Part shown: positions 34,839-43,445 of the stretch, one piece after another
Numbering within the stretch: the first letter of the stretch is position 1
Layout of the letters: every line of letters starts with the position of its first letter
Assembly: GCA_027306585.1 (NCBI GenBank)
Contig: DAHUZJ010000009.1
Coordinates: 1-47,435 of the forward strand
Length of the DNA stretch: 47,435 nucleotides
Reading direction: 5' to 3'
From: Acidimicrobiaceae bacterium
GTDB lineage: Bacteria > Actinomycetota > Acidimicrobiia > Acidimicrobiales > RAAP-2
The notes under the pieces: model-generated
The model's database searches: none
Seen by the model: the letters and a program-made list of their open reading frames with translations, nothing else
What the model was told of the DNA's origin: nothing
Translations under genes and position numbers: made by a program

Positions 34839-35309
34839 GTGCGGTGCCCATGGTGTGCCGAGGACGACGATCGAGTGGTCGACTCACGGCTGGCCGACGA
34901 TGGCGCCGCCATCCGCCGGCGGCGTGAGTGCCTCAACTGCGGCCGGCGGTTCACGACGTTCGAGCGTGTCGAAGAGGTTCCCCTGTGGGTGGTGAAGCGG
35001 TCGGGCCAGCGGGAGCCCTTCGACCGGGTCAAGCTGGTGACCGGGGTCCGGGCGGCGTGCAAGAACCGGCCGGTCACCGACGTGATGCTGGAGGAGCTCG
35101 CGGTACAGGTGGAGGACGCGCTGCGGGCCACGTCGCCCGAGCCGTCGAGCCAGCAGGTGGGCGTTGCAGTGCTCGAACAGCTCAAGGTGCTCGACGACGT
35201 GGCCTACCTCCGGTTCGCCAGCGTCTACAAGGGGTTCGAGGACGCCGGGGACTTCCAGCGGGAGGTCGGCCTGCTGATCAAGACGACGGAGCCCAAGCAA
35301 CGGTCGTGA
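34839..35309 (+). CDS. nrdR: Transcriptional repressor NrdR
   Basis: NrdR represses ribonucleotide reductase genes according to ATP/dATP. The 156-residue product has the zinc ribbon Cys3, Cys6, Cys31, Cys34 (RCPWC and CLNCGRRFTTFER) and an ATP-cone from about residue 49 (VKRSGQREPFDRVKL). GTG 34839 produces the canonical VRCPWC start and lies 7 bases past a TAnnnT element; the frame is open further upstream only by chance. No ribonucleotide reductase gene is in the window. Confidence 0.96.
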   Translation: MRCPWCAEDDDRVVDSRLADDGAAIRRRRECLNCGRRFTTFERVEEVPLWVVKRSGQREPFDRVKLVTGVRAACKNRPVTDVMLEELAVQVEDALRATSPEPSSQQVGVAVLEQLKVLDDVAYLRFASVYKGFEDAGDFQREVGLLIKTTEPKQRS

Positions 35310-35346
35310 GGTACCCGTGGCCGACCTGGTGAAGGAGGTGCCGGCG

Positions 35347-36015
35347 GTGGCACTCGCCGTGTACGCCCACCCCGACGACGCCGACGTCGGGTGCGGCGGG
35401 ACGTTGGCCCGCTGGGCGGCCGAAGGCTGTGCTGTCCACCTCGTGGTGTGCACCGACGGGGGCCGCGGGACGATCGACCCCGGGGTCGATCCGCTCACCC
35501 TGGCCCGGGAGCGGGCGGGGGAGCTCGGGGCGTCGGCGAAGGTGGTCGGCCTGGCATCGCACGAGGTGCTCGGGGCGGCGGATGGTGAGCTCGAGGAGCG
35601 GGCGACGCTGCGTGCCGAGCTGGTGGCCCGCATACGGTTGCTTCGGCCGGATGTGGCCTTCGGCCACGACCCGACGGCAATCTTCTTCGGCCAGCACTAC
35701 TTCAACCACCGGGACCACCGCGCCGCCGGGTGGGCGTTCCTCGACGCGCTCTCGCCGGCGGCAGCCTTGCCGCACTACTTCCCGGCCGCCGGGGCGCCGC
35801 ACCGGGTGGGGACCGTCTACCTGTCGGGCACGCTCGAGCCGGACGTGTACGTCGACGTGACCGGGTCGGTCGACGTGAAGGTGGCTGCCGTCGAGTGCCA
35901 CCGGAGCCAAGGGCAGGGATGGGCCGGGGAGGCCGTGCGCCTACGGGCGGAGGAGGAGGGGCGCCGCGCCGGCGTGGCGTACGCCGAGGGGTTCCGGCGG
36001 CTCCGGATGGGATGA
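35347..36015 (+). CDS. PIG-L (LmbE) family deacetylase
   Basis: A 222-residue zinc-dependent N-deacetylase-fold protein. The metal motif AHPDDAD (residues 7-13) is at the N-terminus and NHRDHRAAG (120-128) supplies the second His. Family members deacetylate GlcNAc-type substrates such as GlcNAc-inositol (MshB), mycothiol conjugates (Mca) or antibiotic intermediates; the sequence alone does not choose. GTG 35347 is selected because AAGGAGG (35332-35338) sits 8 bases ahead and the protein then begins VALAVYAHPDD as most family members do; GTG 35317 would lie upstream of that site. It overlaps dinB by four bases. Confidence 0.87.
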   Translation: MALAVYAHPDDADVGCGGTLARWAAEGCAVHLVVCTDGGRGTIDPGVDPLTLARERAGELGASAKVVGLASHEVLGAADGELEERATLRAELVARIRLLRPDVAFGHDPTAIFFGQHYFNHRDHRAAGWAFLDALSPAAALPHYFPAAGAPHRVGTVYLSGTLEPDVYVDVTGSVDVKVAAVECHRSQGQGWAGEAVRLRAEEEGRRAGVAYAEGFRRLRMG

Positions 36016-37343
36016 CGGCGGAGGGCGCCGGTGGGGGGCCGCTCCCTGTGGGCGTTGGGCGCTGGGTCCGGGCGATCCTGCACGTCGACATGGACGCCTT
36101 CTTCGCCGCCGTGGAGGTGCTCGACGATCCGTCGCTCGCCGGGAAGCCCGTCATCGTCGGGGGGAGTGGTGCCCGTGGTGTGGTGGCGTCGTGCACGTAC
36201 GAGGCCCGTGCCTTCGGGGTGCGCTCGGCCATGCCGTCCGTGCGGGCTCGCCAGCTCTGTCCGCATGCCGTGTTCATTGACGGCCACTACTCGCGCTACG
36301 TCGAGGTCAGCGGCCGGTTGCACGACGTGCTCCGCTCGGTGACGCCACTGGTGGAGCCGATCGGGCTCGACGAAGCCTTTCTCGACGTGACGGGGTCACA
36401 GCGGCTCCTCGGCGATCCGGTCCGGATCGCCGGCCGCATCCGCGCCCGGGTCAGTGAGGAGCTGGCGCTCGACTGCTCGGTCGGCATCGGTCGGTCCAAG
36501 CTGGTGGCCAAGCTGGCGTCGAGAGCGGCGAAGCCGGTCGCCCTGCCGGGGGGCCGGCGTCCCGGTCCAGGGGTCGTGACGGTGCCGCCCGACGAGGAGG
36601 CGGCGTTCCTCCGCCCGCTGCCGGTGGAGGCGTTGTGGGGGGTTGGACCGGCGACGGCACGCCGTCTGCACGCCGTGGGCGTGCGGACGGTGGCTGACCT
36701 GGCGGGCCTGCCGGAAGGGGCGCTCGTCCGCCGCCTCGGCCGGGCGCAGGGCGAGCACTTGCGGGCGCTGGCGCGCGGCCAGGACCCGGACCCGGTCGTG
36801 CCCGACCGGCCAGCCAAGTCGATCGGGCACGAGGAGACGTTCCGGGAGGACCTCACGGACCTGGCGGTGCTGCACCGCCACGTCGACCGGATGGCCGAAT
36901 CGGTGGCGATCCACCTCCGCGGCCAGGGGCTGACCGGTCGGACGGTGAGCGTGAAAGTCAAGCGGCCGGACTTCACGCTCGTCACCCGGTCCCACTCTCT
37001 GCCCTTCGGGGTCGACGGCGGGCAGGCCGTGGCGGCCGTGGCCGGGGCGCTGCTCGACGCCCTCGACGTGTCGCCCGGCGTGCGGCTGCTCGGCGTGAGC
37101 GTGGCGGGGCTCCAGCCGGCCGCCGCCGGGCGGCAGCTGACCTTCGACCTCGCGCCGCCCGAGACAGCCGAGCACGTCCAGGGGAGCTGGGAGGGCGTGC
37201 TCGCTGCCGTCGACGCCGTCCGGGCGCGGTTCGGCCGGACGGCAGTGGGGGCGGGCGGCGTCGACGTCCCCGCCCGGCGAGACGCACCGTGGGGCCCGTC
37301 GGCCGGCGACGCCGCGGCCAGCACCGGCGACCCGCCGGCCTGA
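36012..37343 (+). CDS. dinB: DNA polymerase IV (Y family)
   Basis: DinB is an error-prone lesion-bypass polymerase. The 443-residue product has HVDMDAFFAAVE with catalytic Asp26 and steric-gate Phe31, GLDEAFLDV with Asp120/Glu121, the SVGIGRSKLVAKLAS helix, two helix-hairpin-helix-like segments (LWGVGPATARRLHAVG) and a little-finger domain. A probable beta-clamp motif, QLTFDL, is at 375-380, followed by a ~60-residue disordered tail. ATG 36012 overlaps the deacetylase stop. No LexA box is seen at its own start; SOS control would have to come from a promoter upstream. Confidence 0.94.
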   Translation: MTAEGAGGGPLPVGVGRWVRAILHVDMDAFFAAVEVLDDPSLAGKPVIVGGSGARGVVASCTYEARAFGVRSAMPSVRARQLCPHAVFIDGHYSRYVEVSGRLHDVLRSVTPLVEPIGLDEAFLDVTGSQRLLGDPVRIAGRIRARVSEELALDCSVGIGRSKLVAKLASRAAKPVALPGGRRPGPGVVTVPPDEEAAFLRPLPVEALWGVGPATARRLHAVGVRTVADLAGLPEGALVRRLGRAQGEHLRALARGQDPDPVVPDRPAKSIGHEETFREDLTDLAVLHRHVDRMAESVAIHLRGQGLTGRTVSVKVKRPDFTLVTRSHSLPFGVDGGQAVAAVAGALLDALDVSPGVRLLGVSVAGLQPAAAGRQLTFDLAPPETAEHVQGSWEGVLAAVDAVRARFGRTAVGAGGVDVPARRDAPWGPSAGDAAASTGDPPA

Positions 37344-37518
37344 GGGGCGAGCGGCCGGGCAGCACGGGGCTCCTTCTCGCGGTGCGCGTCGGTCGCATCC
37401 TCAGGGGACGGCGCCGACGAGCAAGGTGATCTTTCGCGCGACATCGTCGATTGCCGGCGCAATGCAACCAACCATCCGTCCACGTCCCTTCAGCGCCGCT
37501 GCCGGCGGCGGGGCCGTC

Positions 37519-38265
37519 TCAGCTGGTCTCGACGTCGGCCAGGGCGGCCCACGTGCCGAGCGGGGTGGGCATGAGCGAGGCCGGTTCCTTGATTGTCGGC
37601 GCCCGTCGCTGCGACCGGGCCGCCGAGGCGGCACCTTTGGCGGGTGACCGGTCGGCCTGCCCGGCGACCCGCGACGACGACCGCTGGCTGGCACCGGGCG
37701 TCGAGCCCGGCTTCGCGTCGAAGGACACCAGCCCGGCGTCGAGCAGCTCGCGAAGGAGCCGCAGGGTCTCGATGGGCGGGGTGTCGGCCTCGTCGACGAC
37801 GTCGCCGACGCGTCGGCCCCCGCCGAGGCAGCTGAGCACGCGCCACTGGTCGGCACGGAGATGGACCTCGGGCAGGGTCGTCGACGCGGCCATGCGGACG
37901 GTGCTCTCGAACGGCACCGCCGTCCGCAGGGCCTGCCACTCCGCCAGGCGCGGGGCGAGGTGCTCGACGACGGTGGCCAGGGCCATGCGGGCGCCCGCCC
38001 GAGGGACGGACGGCGCGGCCGTGACGGTGAACCACGCGTCCTCGGCGCAGGCCAGGTTGAAGAGGCGGCCGGTGGCGCCCCCCGCCGTGTCGACGAGGTC
38101 ACCACCGTCGAGCCAGAAGTGGTCGTCGGTGCCCTCGCTCACCACTTTCAGCTCGCCGACGTGACGCGTCGACGCCAAGAGGTCGAGGACGTCGAGCAGC
38201 GGGAACGCGGCAAGGGACCCCGCCAGCACGGCCGGCGAATCGGCCGACGACCGGATCCGGTCCAT
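37519..38265 (-). CDS. DUF4388 domain protein
   Basis: A 248-residue soluble protein. The N-terminal ~110 residues match the DUF4388 (PatA N-terminal-like) pattern, GSLAAFPLLDVLDLLASTRH-GELKV, found in signalling proteins of many bacteria. Residues ~135-185 look like a winged-helix segment (DQWRVLSCLGGG...ETLRLLRELLDAGLVSF). The last ~60 residues are Ser/Ala/Arg-rich and probably disordered. ATG 38265 has a strong purine-rich site (GGGGAGGAAGGGGG) upstream. It converges with dinB across a 175-base gap with no clear signal. Function is unknown; a regulatory adaptor is plausible. Confidence 0.75.
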   Translation of the reverse strand: MDRIRSSADSPAVLAGSLAAFPLLDVLDLLASTRHVGELKVVSEGTDDHFWLDGGDLVDTAGGATGRLFNLACAEDAWFTVTAAPSVPRAGARMALATVVEHLAPRLAEWQALRTAVPFESTVRMAASTTLPEVHLRADQWRVLSCLGGGRRVGDVVDEADTPPIETLRLLRELLDAGLVSFDAKPGSTPGASQRSSSRVAGQADRSPAKGAASAARSQRRAPTIKEPASLMPTPLGTWAALADVETS

Positions 38266-38310
38266 GAGCCCCCCTTCCTCCCCGCTCGCGGACTGCTTCC
38301 CCGGTCCTCC

Positions 38311-38316
38311 AGCGTA
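38311..38316 (-). promoter_or_regulatory. Candidate -10 for the DUF4388 gene
   Basis: TACGCT on the reverse strand, 45 bases before the ATG, would give a leader carrying the gene's Shine-Dalgarno. Confidence 0.4.
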
Positions 38317-38322
38317 CCGGGA

Positions 38323-39249
38323 TCAGAGGCTGGCGGGAAGAAGCGGGCTCACTGCGCCGAAGAAGAAGAACAGGACGGCGAGCGTGCCGAGCAACCCGAG
38401 CCCGTCGACGGCCCACCGCCACGAGCGCGTGGGCATCCGTGCGGCCACCACGAGGGTGGCGGCCACCACCGCCAGGACGCCGGCTCCCCATGCAACCGCT
38501 CCAGCCACGCTGCCGCCGGACGCGCCGGCGAGGCTCGAGCTCGGGCTCGACGGGCGGGCGTGGTGCGTGGCAACGGCGGCGGGCGGTGTCGTCGCAGAGG
38601 CGAAGAGGTGCGAGCTCGTCAGGCGGGCGTGGACCACGAGGCGCGTGGCCGCGCTGTAGCGCGGGTTGCACGTCGTGAGGGTCAGCATCGGCGTGGTGGT
38701 GTCGGCGATGACCGAGACGTCGGCCGGCGCGACGACCTGCTGGCTCACGGCCGTGTACACGAACACTCCCTGGGAGCTCGTGAGCACGATGGACGTCCCG
38801 GGACCCACGGCGTCGAGGTCGTAGAAGGGGTGCGCGTAGGTGGTGCGGTGGCCGGCGATGGCGACGTTGCCCGCCTCGCCGGGGAGCGGCGTGCCCGGGT
38901 AGTGCCCGGGACCGAGCCGGAGATCTGTGGTGCCCACGCCCTCGACCACCACTTGCTGCAGGCCGATGGCGGGGATGTCGATCTCGCCGATGGGCTGGCC
39001 AGGCGCCGGCGGGGCGACGGTGGGTGCCAGCGCCGGGGTGCCGGCGGTCGTCGGGCGGTGCGGGCGCGCCGCCAGGCGGCGCGCGACCGTGCCGGCGGCC
39101 TTCGGCAGCGTGCGGCCGAGCTCGGCCCGCAGCACCGACTGGCTGTGCTGCTCGCTGAGCCCCGTTCCCCACAGCTGGTACGCGGTGAAGAGGAGCACCA
39201 GGACGCCGAGGGCGAGGAGGAGGCGACCGACGACGTTGAGCACCCGCAT
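38323..39249 (-). CDS. Class E sortase
   Basis: Sortases attach secreted proteins to the wall at LPxTG-like signals. The 308-residue product has an N-terminal membrane helix (~9-27), an extracellular sortase beta-barrel with catalytic His134 (IAGHRTT), Cys194 (TLTTCNP) and Arg203 (YSAATRLVV), and two C-terminal membrane helices (~240-262 and ~275-300). The TLTTCNPRY motif and double-anchored layout fit class E enzymes of high-GC actinobacteria. No substrate with a sorting signal is visible in the window; the RCC1/IPT protein is open-ended so its C-terminus cannot be checked. ATG 39249 is the natural N-terminus just before the helix. Confidence 0.88.
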   Translation of the reverse strand: MRVLNVVGRLLLALGVLVLLFTAYQLWGTGLSEQHSQSVLRAELGRTLPKAAGTVARRLAARPHRPTTAGTPALAPTVAPPAPGQPIGEIDIPAIGLQQVVVEGVGTTDLRLGPGHYPGTPLPGEAGNVAIAGHRTTYAHPFYDLDAVGPGTSIVLTSSQGVFVYTAVSQQVVAPADVSVIADTTTPMLTLTTCNPRYSAATRLVVHARLTSSHLFASATTPPAAVATHHARPSSPSSSLAGASGGSVAGAVAWGAGVLAVVAATLVVAARMPTRSWRWAVDGLGLLGTLAVLFFFFGAVSPLLPASL

Positions 39250-39258
39250 TGCCGCACG

Positions 39259-39264
39259 ACACTA
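39259..39264 (-). promoter_or_regulatory. Candidate -10 for the sortase gene
   Basis: TAGTGT on the reverse strand ends 9 bases before ATG 39249, close to leaderless spacing. Confidence 0.4.
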
Positions 39265-39305
39265 GGCGCAGGGTCCCCGGCGACCAGGGCGGCAACCTCC
39301 CTCGC

Positions 39306-40340
39306 ATGGTGCATCCGCGGACCAAGGCGGCGATCGACGACGCCCGGGATGGCCTCGCCCGGCTGGCGACGGCCTCGCCGGCGGCCCGGCGGGTGATGGC
39401 GCGGGCGGGGGCCGAGCTCGAGCGAGCCGCCCGCGTGGGCGAGGTCGTGGGAGAGGCGCGCGCGCAGACGGGCACGGGACCGGCGTCCCTGTACGGCGGC
39501 GCGTACTTCGGCGAGGGCCGGGATCCTTCGGGGGACCGACAGGGGCGCTCGGGCTACGCCACCTACGACCGGATCTCGTCCAACGCCGACATCGCCGCCT
39601 ACCTGCTGTGGCGGAACTTCCGTGTCCACCGGTCCCTCGACGTGGGGTGTGCCCGCGGCTTCCTGGTGGAGGCGCTGCGAGAGCTCGGCGTGGACGCCCA
39701 CGGCTGCGACGTGAGCGCCTACGCCGTGGCCCATGCGGCGCCCGGTGCTCTCGGGTACGTGCGGTTGGGGGACCCGAGCCGTGGACTGCCGTACGACGAC
39801 GGCGCCTTCGAGCTCGTCACCGCCCTCGAGATCCTCGAGCACCTGCCTCCCGACCGGGTGCCGGCGGCGGTGGCCGAGCTCCGGCGGGTCTGCGGCGGGA
39901 TCCTGTACGCCACCATCCCGTCCTTCGGCCACAACGCGTCGGGGCCCGACGGGCACTTCGAGGGCAAGATCCGCCCCGAGCGCCTCGGGCACTACCAGCG
40001 CCTCGGTGACGCCTTCCCCGGCCCGGTGCCGCTCGAGGACCTGGCGGTCGACGCCGACGGGCAGCCGATCGAGGGTCACCTCACGATCGCATCCTATGGG
40101 TGGTGGACCGATCGCTTCGCCGAGGCGGGGCTGGATCGGTGGGCGGACGTGGAGCGGCGGCTCTACGCCGACGTGGCCGCCGTCGAGCTGGACCGCTACT
40201 GGAACATGTACGTACTGGCCGTGCCGGGCGCATCCCTCGAGCTGGCCACGCCCCGCACACCGGGCCGGACGCTGCCCGAGCTCGGCCTGGTGCACCCGCT
40301 CTTCGAGCACGCAGCCGCTGAGGCGCGCGCCACCCGCTGA
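39306..40340 (+). CDS. Class I SAM-dependent methyltransferase (long form)
   Basis: A 344-residue protein. Residues 1-55 are a charged Ala/Arg helical start, then SLYGGAYFGEGRDPSG and RSGYATYDRISSNADIAAYL, followed by a methyltransferase core: motif I SLDVGCARGFLVEAL (110-124), GCDVSAYAVAHA, an LPYDDGAFELVTALEILEHL segment and YATIPSFGHNASGPDGHFEGK. This layout is common in actinobacterial enzymes of glycan or polyketide tailoring, but the substrate is unknown. ATG 39306 is taken because it sits 7 bases after a CAACCT -10-like element and the upstream frame is weakly coding. Confidence 0.78.
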   Translation: MVHPRTKAAIDDARDGLARLATASPAARRVMARAGAELERAARVGEVVGEARAQTGTGPASLYGGAYFGEGRDPSGDRQGRSGYATYDRISSNADIAAYLLWRNFRVHRSLDVGCARGFLVEALRELGVDAHGCDVSAYAVAHAAPGALGYVRLGDPSRGLPYDDGAFELVTALEILEHLPPDRVPAAVAELRRVCGGILYATIPSFGHNASGPDGHFEGKIRPERLGHYQRLGDAFPGPVPLEDLAVDADGQPIEGHLTIASYGWWTDRFAEAGLDRWADVERRLYADVAAVELDRYWNMYVLAVPGASLELATPRTPGRTLPELGLVHPLFEHAAAEARATR

Positions 40341-40361
40341 GCGGTCGCGGCCCCGCCGCCG

Positions 40362-42731
40362 TCACCTCCCGATGACGTCGAGCAGCGCCTGGCGCACGTG
40401 CGCGACGACGGTCGGGTCGCTCAGCTTGGCCCCCGACGCGTTCCTGACGTAGAACGCGTCCACCACGGCGTCGCCGACGGTGGACACCCGTGCCGTCACG
40501 ACGTCGAGGTTGCAGTCGAAGAGCGCCCGGGTGACCCGGTGGAGGAGGCCGAGCTCGTCGGCCGCCTGCACTTCCACGACGGTCGACGAGGCCGACGCCG
40601 CGTCGTCGACGACCACCCGCGGCTCGGTCGGACGAGCGCGGCGCGGCCGGCTGGAGCCGGCGTACGCCCGTTCCTTGGCCGCCAGCTCGTCCTCGAGGGC
40701 CAGCCGGTCGTCGAGCACTGCCTCGAGGTCCTGCCGCAGCCGGGCGGTGTCCGGCCACGACCCGCGGCCGACCTCGACGGTGAACACCTCGGTGGCGACC
40801 CCGCCTTCGCCGCCCACGTCGGCGCTCCGGACGTCGAGGCCGTGCAGCGCCAGCACACCCGCCACCGAGGCGAGCAGCCCCGGCCGGTCCGGGGCGGCCA
40901 CCACCACGCGCGGCGGGTCGAGGCGGATCGTGGGCCGGCCGGTCCGGCGCACTTCGTCCATCACCGAGCGGTGGTCCTCCGTGACCCATGGCCGCCGCCG
41001 CGCAGGGGCGCCGCCCGCCAGCCGGGCGTCGACCCGGGCGACCAGCTCGGCCACGAGGCCCGCCTTCCAGGTCCCCCACGCCGACGGGCCGGTCGCCAGG
41101 CTGTCCGCCTCGGTCAGCGCCGCCAGCAGGGCGAGCGTGCGGTGGTCGCGCACCTCTTCGGCCACCCGGTCGATGGTGGCGGGGTCGTCGAGGTCGCGTC
41201 GGGTGGCGGTGTCCGGGAGGAGCAGGTGGAGGCGGCACACGTCGACCAGCGTCTCGACGTCGGACGGGGAGAAGCCCATCCTCCGCCCGATCCGCTCCAC
41301 CAGCACCACACCGGCGTCGGTGTGGTCGCCCGGGGAGCCCTTGCCGATGTCGTGCAGCAGCGTGCCCACGAGGAGCAGGTCGGGGCGGTCGACGCGGTCG
41401 GCCAGGCCGGCGGCGTTGGCGGCCGCCTCGAGCAGATGCCGGTCGACGGTGAACCGGTGGTAGGCGTTGCGCTGCGGCTTGTTGCGGACCGGTTCCCATT
41501 CGGGCAGCACCCGCACGAGCAGGCCGTGGTGGTCGAGCGCCTCCAGCTGGTCGATCGCCCGGTGCCCGGTGGCGAGAAGCCGGACCAGCGCCTGACGGGC
41601 CTCCGGCGGCCACGGATCGGGTAACGGCGGAACCTTGTCGGCCAGGCGGTGCAGCGCCCCGCGCGCCGCCGGGAGCTCGCGCTCGGCCGCCACGGCCGCC
41701 AGCCGCAGGCACAAGGAGGGGTCGGTGGTCACGCCCGCCGCTGGGGTGAGGACGACCTCGCCGTCCGAGAGGGCGATCCCGGGCTCCACCTCGTCGGGCA
41801 CGGCGGTGGGCGACGTGGCGTCCGGCCGCGGGACCCGGCGGGCGAACAGGCCGCGGCCCGGGCGCCGGACTTCCGGCTCCCACAATCGCCGCCGGCGCCA
41901 CGTGTCGTGGCTCACCCATGCCACCCGGCGCCCGGCGGCGGCCACCGCCGCCATCAGGGCGTCGGCGTCCGGGTAGCCGAGGACCGCGGCCACGTGGTCC
42001 TGCTCTTGGAGCAAGAGGCGGTCCAGCTCCCGCCCCGCCCTGCGGTGCAGTTCCACCCGGACCTCGGTCAGCAGCTCGCGGACCGGGCCGAGGGCCGCCA
42101 GGTCCACGTAGTCCGCCAACAGGGGGGCGTACGCGGCCACGGCGCGCAGGACGTGGACGTCGCGCAGTCCGCCGTGGCTCTCCTTGAGGTCCGGCTCGAG
42201 GAGGAAGGCCACGTCGCCGCTCGTGCGCCGGCGCTGCTCCATCTGCTCGGCGAGGGTCGTCAGCCACTTGGCGCCCAGGCGGGTGCGCCACGCCTCGTGC
42301 GCCTTCGTCACCAGCGGTTCGGCCACCCGAGGGTCGCCCCACACCATCCGGGCGTCCAGCAGGCCCAGCGCCACCCGGAGGTCACCGTCGGCGGCTTCGA
42401 GGACCTCGGCGGGTCGGCGCACGCTGTGGTCGAGGTGCACGCCCTCGTCCCACACCGGGTACCAGATGGCGTCGGCCAGAGCGGCGACGTCACGGTGGCC
42501 TTCGTGGACGAGGACCACGTCGAGGTCGCTGAACGGGCTCAGCTCGGCCCGGCCATAGCCGCCGACGGCGAGGAGCGCCAGGCGCCGAGGGTTGCCTTCG
42601 CTGGCCCGGTTGGCCACGCCCGTCAGCCATTCGTCGGCTGCCGACGCGTAGGCACGGCAGAAGGCGGACCCTCGCAGGTCGGTCCGCTCCAGGAGCGCCC
42701 GCCGACGTTCACGGAGTGACGTCTCGCCCAT
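40362..42731 (-). CDS. glnD: Bifunctional uridylyltransferase/uridylyl-removing enzyme
   Basis: GlnD adds or removes nucleotidyl groups on the PII protein in response to glutamine; in actinobacteria the modification is often adenylylation. The 789-residue product has the nucleotidyltransferase motif GGYGRAELSPFSDLD (57-71), the GlnD middle domain, an HD hydrolase motif HDIGKG near 458-463, and two ACT glutamine-sensing domains (~605-680 and ~715-789). Length is a little under the 850-890 of enterobacteria. ATG 42731 is used; the open frame beyond it is an antisense shadow. PII (glnB) and amtB are not in the window. Confidence 0.93.
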   Translation of the reverse strand: MGETSLRERRRALLERTDLRGSAFCRAYASAADEWLTGVANRASEGNPRRLALLAVGGYGRAELSPFSDLDVVLVHEGHRDVAALADAIWYPVWDEGVHLDHSVRRPAEVLEAADGDLRVALGLLDARMVWGDPRVAEPLVTKAHEAWRTRLGAKWLTTLAEQMEQRRRTSGDVAFLLEPDLKESHGGLRDVHVLRAVAAYAPLLADYVDLAALGPVRELLTEVRVELHRRAGRELDRLLLQEQDHVAAVLGYPDADALMAAVAAAGRRVAWVSHDTWRRRRLWEPEVRRPGRGLFARRVPRPDATSPTAVPDEVEPGIALSDGEVVLTPAAGVTTDPSLCLRLAAVAAERELPAARGALHRLADKVPPLPDPWPPEARQALVRLLATGHRAIDQLEALDHHGLLVRVLPEWEPVRNKPQRNAYHRFTVDRHLLEAAANAAGLADRVDRPDLLLVGTLLHDIGKGSPGDHTDAGVVLVERIGRRMGFSPSDVETLVDVCRLHLLLPDTATRRDLDDPATIDRVAEEVRDHRTLALLAALTEADSLATGPSAWGTWKAGLVAELVARVDARLAGGAPARRRPWVTEDHRSVMDEVRRTGRPTIRLDPPRVVVAAPDRPGLLASVAGVLALHGLDVRSADVGGEGGVATEVFTVEVGRGSWPDTARLRQDLEAVLDDRLALEDELAAKERAYAGSSRPRRARPTEPRVVVDDAASASSTVVEVQAADELGLLHRVTRALFDCNLDVVTARVSTVGDAVVDAFYVRNASGAKLSDPTVVAHVRQALLDVIGR

Positions 42732-42740
42732 CGCCCGCGG

Positions 42741-42750
42741 ACCGTACCAT
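42741..42750. promoter_or_regulatory. Overlapping divergent -10 elements for glnD and the small membrane protein
   Basis: TACGGT on the reverse strand (42741-42746) ends 9 bases before the glnD ATG. TACCAT on the forward strand (42745-42750) would serve the small gene. The two hexamers share two base pairs, so RNA polymerase could use only one at a time. Confidence 0.45.
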
Positions 42751-42774
42751 CGCGTGGGAAGAGAGGAGGCTGAC

Positions 42775-43005
42775 ATGGACCGCGAGATCGAGCCGCGTCG
42801 GAGGGGTGGACTACGGCTGGCGCACGGCGCTGGTGTCGCCGCCGTTGCCGTGGTGGTCGTCCTGGTCGCCTTGTGGGTGCTGAGCACCGTTGCCCACCTG
42901 ATCCTGGGGGCCCTGACGGCGGTCGTGGTGGTCGCCGCTCTGGTGGGCCTGGTGTGGCTGGTCGCCCGCCGGGGCCGCGGCAGGGCGCCTCGCGCCGGGC
43001 GCTGA
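42775..43005 (+). CDS. Small membrane protein, two helices
   Basis: A 76-residue protein with a charged start (MDREIEPRRRGG) and two hydrophobic helices (~22-43 and ~47-68), ending in an Arg/Gly tail. No family recognised. ATG 42775 has AGAGGAGG at 42762-42769, a good Shine-Dalgarno, so it is preferred to GTG 42754, which lies before that site. It diverges from glnD and is followed by a GC hairpin and tRNA-Cys. Confidence 0.65.
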   Translation: MDREIEPRRRGGLRLAHGAGVAAVAVVVVLVALWVLSTVAHLILGALTAVVVVAALVGLVWLVARRGRGRAPRAGR

Positions 43006-43057
43006 TCGCCCGCTGATCGCCTCGGCCTCTTCCTGGGCCGCTCCCGGTCGCCGGGTC

Positions 43058-43093
43058 CGCCGGGGGGCGCTGCCGTAGCTGCACCCCCCGGCG
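43058..43093 (+). terminator. GC-rich hairpin after the small membrane gene
   Basis: A 10-base perfect stem (43058-43067 with 43084-43093), extendable by two pairs after one mismatch. There is no T tract, so termination is likely but not certain. Confidence 0.5.
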
Positions 43094-43114
43094 ATGGGCA
43101 GGTCGGGCAGCCGG

Positions 43115-43120
43115 TAGGCT
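43115..43120 (+). promoter_or_regulatory. Candidate -10 for tRNA-Cys
   Basis: TAGGCT ends 12 bases before the mature tRNA 5' end, allowing a short 5' leader. Confidence 0.4.
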
Positions 43121-43132
43121 GGCCCACCTGCC

Positions 43133-43204
43133 GGCGGCGTGGCCGAGTGGTTTAGGCAGGGGCCTGCAAAGCCCCGTACGGCGGTTCGATTCCGCCCGCC
43201 GCCT
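43133..43204 (+). tRNA. tRNA-Cys (anticodon GCA)
   Basis: A full cloverleaf: acceptor GGCGGCG with CGCCGCC, D-stem GCC/GGC, anticodon stem GGGGC/GCCCC around the loop CTGCAAA with anticodon GCA, and T-stem GGCGG/CCGCC around TTCGATT. The 3' CCA is not encoded and must be added by enzyme, as is usual in actinobacteria. Confidence 0.97.
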
Positions 43205-43445
43205 CTGTCTATCGATCGATCTGTGAGCTGTTCACGAAAGATGGCCCGTTGGGATCACGGAAGTCCCTCAGGGGCCTGAACAGGGCCAATGGTCGGACGG
43301 TCGATGGCCGGCTGTGGCGGCAGATGGCTAGCTGATGGCCACTCCGCACCTTCAGCCGGTCGGCGGTGGCGTTCGACGGCCTGCGAGCCGTTCCCGGGCG
43401 CGTCGAAGCCGAGGTCGTGGGACTCGGCGGGGGATCAGGCGTGGA
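43205..43445. other. Gene-free stretch after tRNA-Cys
   Basis: No ORF with protein-like composition is seen on either strand. No repeat of the tRNA 3' end was found nearby, so there is no attachment-site evidence. A short direct run ATCGATCGAT lies at 43210-43219. Confidence 0.5.

Noticed and set aside
36012..36030. LexA box at dinB
   Set aside because: No GAACnnnnGTTC-type site is visible just upstream of dinB or the deacetylase gene; any SOS control must come from further away.
37344..37518. Terminator between dinB and the DUF4388 gene
   Set aside because: Only a weak 6-base stem (CGCCGC/GCGGCG) near 37493-37509 was found, not distinguishable from chance in DNA this GC-rich.
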